Assembly (NCBI GenBank): GCA_014860625.1
Contig: JACZJJ010000137.1
Span: 1-32,954 of the forward strand
Length of the DNA: 32,954 nt
Direction: 5' to 3'
From: Bacteroidales bacterium
GTDB taxonomy: Bacteria > Bacteroidota > Bacteroidia > Bacteroidales > FEN-979
Of this stretch, positions 26,419-32,954 are shown piece after piece (positions within the stretch are counted from its first letter, which is position 1; every line of letters starts with the position of its first letter). The notes under the pieces were generated by a model. The model did no database searches. It was not told where the DNA came from and was given only the letters and a program-made list of their open reading frames with translations. A program made the position numbers and the translations under genes.

Positions 26419-29400
26419 TTATCTGATCAGGATGAGTTTGATGGTTTGACTCTTTTGCGTGGTAGTCATCCGGATGGAATAGATCCCAGGCATGACGCGT
26501 GAACCCCCGTCGGATGTGCCGTCCCAGATTACCTGATGCATACCTGTTTCCTGGTCTGCCGTTACCAGGGTTCGAATATGTTCTCCCCGGAGGTTGAATA
26601 TTTCCAGCTGCAAGGGTGTACTGCCATCCAGGTAATAACGAATAACCGTCTGCTGATCGAACGGATTGGGAAAGCAGGTTAAATTTCCTGAACTGCCATC
26701 TTCCAACTGGGTGCCCACCGGCCAGTTGACATGTAGATGAACCGGCACGATCTTGATGTTGTTGTACAGGTCACGTACCAGGAGATTGCAGAAATGTCCG
26801 CCGGATGAAACTGTTTCAGCAGAGTAGTTGACCGTAATGAAATCACTTTCACCGTTCAGAAGGTCGCCGGTATTTGTGGATAGAGAGAGCCAGTCGTTAG
26901 AGAGTCCTTCGTTGGCAACCCGTATCTCGCCTGCAGCAAAATGTCCATTGGTACCATTGTGATCACCCTCCATCACATAGACCATATACACGTCGAACGT
27001 GCTCTCTTCACCAATTGAGCCCGCGACTACCGCTACAGCGCTTTCGCCAGGCTTGATAACTCCCAGACCACCTCCACTTTCACCATGCCAGTTGACGGAG
27101 ACACTATTACCTGTAGTGCCATCCCAAACCAAGTCGCCCAGTGACCCCCCGGAGAAGTTGGTGGCGTTATTTAGGGTTACATCCGCCGGAAAATCGATCC
27201 GGAGATCCTTTACATACTCGTTGTCGGGGCTGCTATTGGTAAGGGTGAGGGTCCAGCTGAACTCCTGTCCGGGCACAAAGCTGGTTTGGGAACAAACCAA
27301 TGAAGAGCCTCCCAGGTTGTCGGTTTGATCCGACTTTGCATAGGTGGTATCGAATACCTGAATGGAATAGTTCAGCAATCCTCCTCCCACATTTGTTAAT
27401 ACAATTTCGTCCGTACCGGTCTCTCCCTGATCGAGTGTTTTGGTCAGGGAATAGGGAGTGACCTCAATCTCCGGCAAAGCTCCCTCAAAGGGAGGTAATG
27501 TGATGAAATCTATCCAGCAGCAGTCATAGAAAGCCGATACCGAATTATCCTTGTGGTATACCCACTTGAATGTGTGTGGTCCTTTGGAGACCGGATAATT
27601 CACCTCAACCCAGGGAATCGTTCCATCCCATCGGTCCATCTCCTGGCTATCAAGAAAGAATGCCAGGTAATCGAACTCGGTTCCGTTCGGATCATCTTCA
27701 CAGGATACCCGCTTCCAGAAACTGATCTCTCCGTTTTCCAGGACATTGACTGTCAGTAGGATCTCCGACTCCATATCGTCAGAGATCCATCCCGATTTAA
27801 TGGCATACAGACCCTCGTACGGTTCAAACTGGTCCATGTTCCAATTGGCATAACCACTGAAATACCAGGGGAACTTGAAAAAGGTCCCGGTTTCAAAATC
27901 TTCAACAATTTCGCCTGAAAGCAGCCAGATGGTGTCTGTGCCGGTAAATCCGTTGTTGGCCGAAAGCTGGGCATCCATCCGGTAGAGGTGCTCAAAGGGA
28001 GCAAGGTCTGAAGCGGTAACGGTAAACGATACCTGCTGGGCCGAATCGGGTTTCAGCAAGGGGATGGTGCCCGATCCCTGGTTCACGGTGATCAGTGGAT
28101 CTCCTGAAGATAATATGGTGTGCAGGTTCTTGATTTTTGCGCCCCCATGGTTTTCAAATGCCACCAGCATTTCCGTTGTCTCTCCCGGATCGAGCCGTCC
28201 GTTATCCCCATCGGCAATACTTACCGTACCTACGACGATATCGGGGGCCAGGGCCATCAGGTTGATCGTGGTTTCAAAGTTCTGCTGGTTGGAAATCTCA
28301 TGAAAGGTCAGTTCAAACGGATAGTGGTCGGGGACAATGGTGGATACGCAGAATTTGAAGGCATTGAGGAAATTCAGTGTTTGTCCGCCGGCCACTGTGC
28401 CTATCGTTTGAGTGCTGTCCATCAGTGTGATATAAGGATCTGATTCGGTAAGCCATGTAGTGACTCCGGTTATGGGTTGATTCCCAAGGTTGGTGAGACT
28501 GAAAGAGATATACGCCGTATCGCCGTATTCCACCAGGCTGTCGCCTCCCGAGTTAATGGTATAATCAATCAACAGTCCATTGGTTGTGAATGAAAGGATC
28601 TTTGTATTGGAGATCCCGTTGTTGTCGGTCACCCTGAAGTTGATCGGCTGGTTTGAATAAGCGTATTGCGGAGTTCCGCTGAAAACACCATTTTCCGACA
28701 GGTCCATCTCCACCGGATACCCACAGGCTGAGAACGTATTCTTGGTGTTGGCTGTGATGGCACCCGCGTTATTTAACTGGGAATACTGGTAGTTCTTGTT
28801 GTCGCCTCCCGACATGCCCCCCGTCCATTTAGTGTTGATGGGATAGTTCATGTTTCCGTAATAGAACTCCATCAGTCCGTTGGGGTAAAACTTCACGGCA
28901 AAATTGAGGGTAGTGGACCCCGACATGTTGTTGACAGAAGCCTTCCAGCGGATGGTAGCCGAATTGGCATCCCCGTCATACCAGATGCCGTCACCCAGGT
29001 TGTAGTACAGACGCAGGTCGGTCATAAACGGACTGATGATGGCTGTTTGGTGAAAGAGAAGGTTGGGGTCAATCAGGTAGGGATAAGTGTATGGCATGTC
29101 GTCGAAAAGGATGTAACCGTCTGCATAGATGTAGAGCGTATGAATAATCCGCTGGTAGAAAGGGAAGGGGAAATCCAGTGTTTTGATGGCATAGCCCGTA
29201 TTGCTGTTGGTGGGGGTCAGTTGCTCGGCTATCACTATTGGGAAGGTTGCCGTGGCAAGGTTCTCGGGATAGTCGAGTTTTACATCCCAGAGATAGGGAG
29301 GCGTGCCGCCAGAAGCCATCAGCTGACAAGAGTAAGGCTGGTAGAGCTGAGCCGTGGGTAACGAGCCGGTAGTGATGGAAGGCTTGTTGAAGGCAGTGTT

Positions 29401-30834
29401 GTGGTTAACCGAAACCCGTGTATTACTGTTATTGACAAGAGTCACAGGGGTGGATGCACAGGGAATGGTTTGGGGTGAGGTTCCTGTATAGTCGATCAGT
29501 GCCATCTGAACGATCTCTCCTGAAAAGCTGTTCCCGGGATCCGTTTCCTCAACCTGCAGAAAATATTTGGCTGTCTGACCTGATGTCAGGTCGCTCAAAA
29601 CAGGTGTGAGATCAAGGCCGAATTCAATGGTTTTATCCGCTTCTGAAGTCCCTCCCTGCATAAAGTAGGCGCCACCCTGGTGGTTAAAGATGGGGTACTC
29701 ATATACATGATCCGGAATTGAGGATGAGAGGTTGGTTGTCATGCCAACAGTTACCTTCAGTGCGTTCCGAGAAGTATGCTTCAGGGTGATCTTCATGGTC
29801 AGTTTCGGGTCACAATTCTCTTTGACATCAATTACGTATGCTGTATGTTCCCAGATGCCGCCATAACCGATATCATCAGCAAGGGTTTTGTACATCATGT
29901 AGCAAAACCCCAGATTACACCACCCGAGTCCGGAATATCCGTTGGCAAACTTCAACCCGCCGATCTCCCAGTCGTGCATGTCAACAATCCCGTCGCCGGT
30001 GATGTCTATCGTATTTGTAAACTGACCGTCATTGTTGTAGTCGAACCGTACAGAATCGTTGTATCCGCAGATGGTCCAGGCATGGGATGGGCTTGGGCTC
30101 CAGGCTGTCTGTACATACTTTCCGGCCTCCGGAGTACCTGCAGGGAATACGGTAGGGACAGAACTATAATATTTGGCATAGAAGTTGGCAACACCGCCCA
30201 CGGAAGAGCCTTCCAGATGATCCCACAGCCAGTATTTCAGCGTCTGCAAACCGGCCGGATTGTCACAGCGGATCGCTTTCACCGAATTCAGCCGGTTTTT
30301 CATTCCGTTGTAGTAAGCATCATACCCTGATATCCAGCGCTTTTCACCTCCGTAGTTCAATGAACCGCCGTAGTCGGTCACATTCATGGTGCCACAAGCC
30401 TTGACGATCTCCCAGGAATCGAAGAAACTGGCTCCCTGGTAATTGTATCCGTTGTTCAGAAAATCCCAGACAAAATGAGTTGGGTACTGGTTGTTGGCAT
30501 TGTTTGCAGGAATCCCTCGTACCCTGTCGGTCTCGTAGGTGAAATTGAATGCCACCCCGGCCGACTGACCGCATTCGTAGCCTGATTGCGTGGTAATGGT
30601 CCGGAAATAGGGTTGTGTCGAATTATCAACAGAAACCGGCACAAGTGGGGCGTTGGGGCCTTTGTAGCTTTCAGGAAGCTCCAGCAGCGGGATACGCGAC
30701 AGCATAAACTGTTCCTGCAGGGAGATGGCTTCAGGTTCAAGCCCCATCGATGCAGGTGTATCCTGAGAACAGGCTATCCCTGATAAAATAACCAGGAAAA
30801 CAATGATACCCGATTTGCTTACTTCAATTCTCAT
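26419..30834 (-). CDS. giant T9SS cargo protein with papain-like N-terminal domain
   Basis: A 1471-residue secreted protein. A signal sequence (about 1-22) precedes a papain-like C1 domain (about 65-320) with Gln83, Cys88, His251 (SHAWTICGY) and Asn298 in FANGYSGLGW. The usual nucleophile Cys of CGSCW is replaced: CGQSA gives Ser91, so protease activity is doubtful. A calcium-loop pair, DYNNDGQF and TGDGIVDMHDWE, is inserted before the Asn. Then come an Ig-like segment (GGTPPYLWDV), a NIDO-like segment (YADGYILFDD), CARDB-like segments, a cleaved-adhesin-like jelly roll (about 975-1115, FETGTFFKFPWYF, GPHTFKWVYHKD) and a cohesin/DUF11-like segment. The last ~85 residues form a type A T9SS sorting domain (FPNPFDQQTVIRYYL to the end). 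It is probably surface-exposed. Confidence 0.85.
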   Translation of the reverse strand: MRIEVSKSGIIVFLVILSGIACSQDTPASMGLEPEAISLQEQFMLSRIPLLELPESYKGPNAPLVPVSVDNSTQPYFRTITTQSGYECGQSAGVAFNFTYETDRVRGIPANNANNQYPTHFVWDFLNNGYNYQGASFFDSWEIVKACGTMNVTDYGGSLNYGGEKRWISGYDAYYNGMKNRLNSVKAIRCDNPAGLQTLKYWLWDHLEGSSVGGVANFYAKYYSSVPTVFPAGTPEAGKYVQTAWSPSPSHAWTICGYNDSVRFDYNNDGQFTNTIDITGDGIVDMHDWEIGGLKFANGYSGLGWCNLGFCYMMYKTLADDIGYGGIWEHTAYVIDVKENCDPKLTMKITLKHTSRNALKVTVGMTTNLSSSIPDHVYEYPIFNHQGGAYFMQGGTSEADKTIEFGLDLTPVLSDLTSGQTAKYFLQVEETDPGNSFSGEIVQMALIDYTGTSPQTIPCASTPVTLVNNSNTRVSVNHNTAFNKPSITTGSLPTAQLYQPYSCQLMASGGTPPYLWDVKLDYPENLATATFPIVIAEQLTPTNSNTGYAIKTLDFPFPFYQRIIHTLYIYADGYILFDDMPYTYPYLIDPNLLFHQTAIISPFMTDLRLYYNLGDGIWYDGDANSATIRWKASVNNMSGSTTLNFAVKFYPNGLMEFYYGNMNYPINTKWTGGMSGGDNKNYQYSQLNNAGAITANTKNTFSACGYPVEMDLSENGVFSGTPQYAYSNQPINFRVTDNNGISNTKILSFTTNGLLIDYTINSGGDSLVEYGDTAYISFSLTNLGNQPITGVTTWLTESDPYITLMDSTQTIGTVAGGQTLNFLNAFKFCVSTIVPDHYPFELTFHEISNQQNFETTINLMALAPDIVVGTVSIADGDNGRLDPGETTEMLVAFENHGGAKIKNLHTILSSGDPLITVNQGSGTIPLLKPDSAQQVSFTVTASDLAPFEHLYRMDAQLSANNGFTGTDTIWLLSGEIVEDFETGTFFKFPWYFSGYANWNMDQFEPYEGLYAIKSGWISDDMESEILLTVNVLENGEISFWKRVSCEDDPNGTEFDYLAFFLDSQEMDRWDGTIPWVEVNYPVSKGPHTFKWVYHKDNSVSAFYDCCWIDFITLPPFEGALPEIEVTPYSLTKTLDQGETGTDEIVLTNVGGGLLNYSIQVFDTTYAKSDQTDNLGGSSLVCSQTSFVPGQEFSWTLTLTNSSPDNEYVKDLRIDFPADVTLNNATNFSGGSLGDLVWDGTTGNSVSVNWHGESGGGLGVIKPGESAVAVVAGSIGEESTFDVYMVYVMEGDHNGTNGHFAAGEIRVANEGLSNDWLSLSTNTGDLLNGESDFITVNYSAETVSSGGHFCNLLVRDLYNNIKIVPVHLHVNWPVGTQLEDGSSGNLTCFPNPFDQQTVIRYYLDGSTPLQLEIFNLRGEHIRTLVTADQETGMHQVIWDGTSDGGSRVMPGIYSIRMTTTQKSQTIKLILIR

Positions 30835-30855
30835 AAACCGTGTCCTAAGGTTTGA

Positions 30856-32307
30856 TTAGTTCATCTTATACATATATTCCGCTTCAATACGCATCATTTC
30901 CTCCAGCGAAATATTCGCCATTTTTGATTTTTTCCAGGTATCCGCCAGCCAGTTTGGTGAACTCCGGATTGCCTGCATGTAATAGACAATGGAATCCTCT
31001 TTGGATGCCGGGTCAAGCGTATTAAAATTTTGATAGACCTGATAGGCGGCCTCCCTGGCAATCATCCTTTCCAATGTAGTAAAATTTTCTTTTGCCTGTT
31101 TTACTGCAAACCTGAACCAGCCACGGTCATTTCGGATCCCATTCTCATAGGTTGAAAACCAGGAGTCAGGATTGGCAGGAAACAGTTCCGCATAAAGCTG
31201 GTCAACAGCATTCCAGAAAAAACAGTGCAGGTTGATCTCAGAGGATAGGAGCAGGATAACGTTGTACCCTTGAATTCTATCCCTCAGGTCATCATGCACA
31301 ACATCATGCCCGTCAACATGGATAAAGGGATAGACCTTCCTGTTGTAATACCAGAAATCATCCCGAAGATAGCAGTTTTCTGAAAACATCTCTTTGATGC
31401 TGTTGTAGTAACTGTCTCCTATCACAAGCATCTTCAGTTCTTTATCCACCGTGTCTGATCCAAACCTGATTTCCGGGTAAGCCAACTCGGTTTCCGGCAA
31501 ATCAGCGATTAAATTTAGTGTTTTTTCAATATCATTATCGGTCGAGCGCATCTTATCGGTAATCGTGACCTCCGTTACTTCGAATGCCGGAACATGAACA
31601 GAAGCCTGTTTGCTGATATACTTATTCAATGTATCAACTGCAAGTGTAGCTCCAAAAATGCTCCAATGCATGCCGTATTTGGGGAAGAGGGGGTAAGGGC
31701 TGCTCTCTTTCATCTCCATAAAATAGCTGTTCAGGTCGAGAAACGGGATTTGCATATCCGTGCATTTCTGCACCATATAATCATAATTTGACAGGGTTCT
31801 CCCCCTAACAAGGTAATGGTCAGGGATGTATTCGGGGTAAAAACTGGCTTTGCCTGGTTCGATGATCATGATAAGTTCTGTTCCCTGGTTACGAAGTTTT
31901 TCCTGCACAGCTTTCAGCTTCCGAAGTTTTTTCTCAATTGTTCGTTTTCCGATAAAATACCTGCCTGTATACTCCAGGATATACTCTTCTTCATAGAGAT
32001 ACCCCTTCTTTCCCCGGATAAAACCATCCGCATTCGCCACTCCGAAGAGGCAGTAATCCTGTTCGTTATAGATCCGGATCAAGGACTTTCTGAATCCCAC
32101 CTGATCTTCAATCGCTTGTTCAGCCTGGGACTGAAAAGATTCGTTGAACCAATGATTCCAGGTAAGGGAATCCAACCCGGGCATCCTGGCATTCCGAAAA
32201 TAACCGTAAAGAGAGGGTTCCCGTACGACAGCAAGCTCTTTCTGAAAAAAAGGCAGTGAGATCACCACCAGGATGAATGCAAGAAAACCGCTTTTCAGGC
32301 CTGTCAT
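30856..32307 (-). CDS. AlgX/AlgJ-like SGNH protein lacking the canonical Asp
   Basis: A 483-residue protein with an N-terminal membrane or signal segment (about 6-22) and the AlgJ/AlgX plan. IRGKKGYLYEEEY is the strand equivalent to GKDGWLF, PKYGMHWSIFGATLAVD occupies the DxHW position, and MLVIGDSYYNSI carries Ser299. The histidine (His214) is kept, but the Asp two residues before it is Gly212. The C-terminal ~130 residues extend beyond AlgJ length. It may be a Bacteroidota subfamily with altered catalysis or a glycan-binding relative. It heads the six-gene minus-strand run, 21 bases before the giant protein, and has its own TAnnTTTG element. The MBOAT partner lies about 14 kb away in the opposite orientation. 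Confidence 0.82.
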   Translation of the reverse strand: MTGLKSGFLAFILVVISLPFFQKELAVVREPSLYGYFRNARMPGLDSLTWNHWFNESFQSQAEQAIEDQVGFRKSLIRIYNEQDYCLFGVANADGFIRGKKGYLYEEEYILEYTGRYFIGKRTIEKKLRKLKAVQEKLRNQGTELIMIIEPGKASFYPEYIPDHYLVRGRTLSNYDYMVQKCTDMQIPFLDLNSYFMEMKESSPYPLFPKYGMHWSIFGATLAVDTLNKYISKQASVHVPAFEVTEVTITDKMRSTDNDIEKTLNLIADLPETELAYPEIRFGSDTVDKELKMLVIGDSYYNSIKEMFSENCYLRDDFWYYNRKVYPFIHVDGHDVVHDDLRDRIQGYNVILLLSSEINLHCFFWNAVDQLYAELFPANPDSWFSTYENGIRNDRGWFRFAVKQAKENFTTLERMIAREAAYQVYQNFNTLDPASKEDSIVYYMQAIRSSPNWLADTWKKSKMANISLEEMMRIEAEYMYKMN

Positions 32308-32325
32308 GAGTCCGGTTTAAACAAT

Positions 32326-32333
32326 CAAAAGTA
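32326..32333 (-). promoter_or_regulatory. candidate promoter for the six-gene minus-strand run
   Basis: TACTTTTG on the minus strand fits TAnnTTTG, 18 bases upstream of the AlgX-like start at 32307. It faces away from the plus-strand element at 32354-32361, giving a compact divergent promoter region of about 70 bp. Confidence 0.5.
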
Positions 32334-32353
32334 AGGTTTTTAAAGGAATTATA

Positions 32354-32361
32354 TACCTTTG
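32354..32361 (+). promoter_or_regulatory. candidate -7 element for the PIG-V-like gene
   Basis: TACCTTTG, the same eight bases as in front of ricT, lies 16 bp before the ATG at 32378. A T-run (about 32335-32341) sits near the expected -33 position, but without an exact TTTG. Confidence 0.5.
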
Positions 32362-32377
32362 TTGCACGATATGTGCC

Positions 32378-32954
32378 ATGAAACCCACAACGAAAGAGAT
32401 TATTCTTGAGCTTTTGATCCCGGTGGTCTTTATCCTTTTGTTTTACGGCATTTTTACCCTGTTGCAGGATGAGGCCGTTTATCACCGTACACTTGGAAAG
32501 ATCACCAAAACATACCAGCGGGTAGATTCCGAGTGGGGAATTATTGATGTCGATTCTGCATATAAAAAGATTGACGCCCAGAATCTTGTCAACTGGGATG
32601 TGGTTGGATACAACTACATCAAGGACCCTCCAGCCCAGGGGGAGATTGATGTAAGACAGGCGTACGGGTTTTTTCCCATGTTTCCATGGCTATGGCGGCT
32701 GACAGGGATCTCCGTAAAATACATTGGGGTCTTCAATTTCCTTTTATTTAGCTTCACCCTCCTAATACTGCTCCATCTTTTCCTGAGAAATCCGTTTTAC
32801 AGCCCGCGCGACAGGATCCTGATCTTCATTGCCTGCCTTTCGTTCCCTTCGGTGAGTATCTTTTTGATCCCATATTCCGAAGCGTTGTTCGCCGCGGCGT
32901 TCTTCCTCGCCCTCTGGGGGCTGGCACGCAAGAACTATTGGATCTATTTTGTAT
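32378..32954 (+). CDS. PIG-V-like membrane mannosyltransferase, 5' part only
   Basis: The reading frame is open from the ATG at 32378 to the right edge of the window (192 codons seen), so the gene is cut by the window. An N-terminal helix (LIPVVFILLFYGIFTLL) precedes a lumenal/periplasmic loop of about 65 residues. The segment YGFFPMFPWLWRLTG resembles the FFPLxPxxxR motif of GPI-mannosyltransferase 2-type (PIG-V) GT-C enzymes. Two or three more helices follow, with IPYSEALFAAAFFLALWG matching the PYSE motif of the same group. It would use a polyprenyl-phosphate-linked sugar. It is divergent from the AlgX-like gene and fits the glycan locus. Confidence 0.7.
   Translation, partial: MKPTTKEIILELLIPVVFILLFYGIFTLLQDEAVYHRTLGKITKTYQRVDSEWGIIDVDSAYKKIDAQNLVNWDVVGYNYIKDPPAQGEIDVRQAYGFFPMFPWLWRLTGISVKYIGVFNFLLFSFTLLILLHLFLRNPFYSPRDRILIFIACLSFPSVSIFLIPYSEALFAAAFFLALWGLARKNYWIYFV

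Noticed and set aside
1-32954. tRNA or rRNA genes, transposases, integrases
   Set aside because: I saw no cloverleaf-like sequence, rRNA segment or recombinase motif on either strand, though a small RNA gene could be missed by eye.

Overview
The window looks like chromosomal DNA from a member of the Bacteroidota, probably an uncultured Bacteroidales-like lineage. The grounds are a three-gene Bacteroidetes-type dihaem succinate dehydrogenase/fumarate reductase, a holB-ricT-gldH-PBP1A cluster containing the gliding lipoprotein GldH, a giant protein with a type IX secretion (T9SS) C-terminal sorting domain, and TAnnTTTG promoter -7 elements. The species cannot be named from the sequence.

Layout. 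(1) 1-2319, minus strand: an aminopeptidase P followed by an alpha/beta hydrolase whose two ends run into short tandem repeats. (2) 2421-6326, plus strand: sdhC-sdhA-sdhB. sdhA carries one in-frame TAG at codon 380. Between sdhA and sdhB sits a gene for a four-helix-bundle protein of the 23S rRNA intervening-sequence family, bracketed by inverted arrays of a 7-bp repeat. (3) 6360-11481, plus strand: DNA polymerase III delta' subunit (with a palindromic repeat inserted in frame inside its zinc-binding module), a RicT/PSP1 protein, GldH and penicillin-binding protein 1A. (4) 11478-14931, minus strand: a saccharopine-dehydrogenase-like oxidoreductase, a family 2 glycosyltransferase and a GT-C membrane glycosyltransferase. 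(5) 15010-17633, plus strand: an MBOAT O-acyltransferase plus an AlgJ/AlgX-like DHHW acetyltransferase. (6) 32307-17658, minus strand: a compact six-gene run holding a second AlgX-like protein, a 1471-residue papain-like/T9SS surface protein, a membrane-anchored FG-GAP-like protein, a GH16-like lipoprotein and two tandem LtaS-type phosphotransferases. (7) 32378 to the window end: the start of a PIG-V-like membrane mannosyltransferase.

Regions 4-7 read as a cell-envelope glycan locus: membrane glycosyltransferases, two O-acetylation proteins with an MBOAT partner, two phospho-substituent transferases, a GH16-like enzyme and exported proteins. A candidate new element is a beta-rich domain that seems to be shared by the C-termini of both LtaS-like enzymes and the N-terminal part of the FG-GAP-like protein. 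The other candidates are repeat-driven: a four-helix-bundle gene framed by inverted heptamer arrays inside the sdh operon, and a palindromic element domesticated within holB. All functional assignments come from reading motifs by eye; no database search was run.
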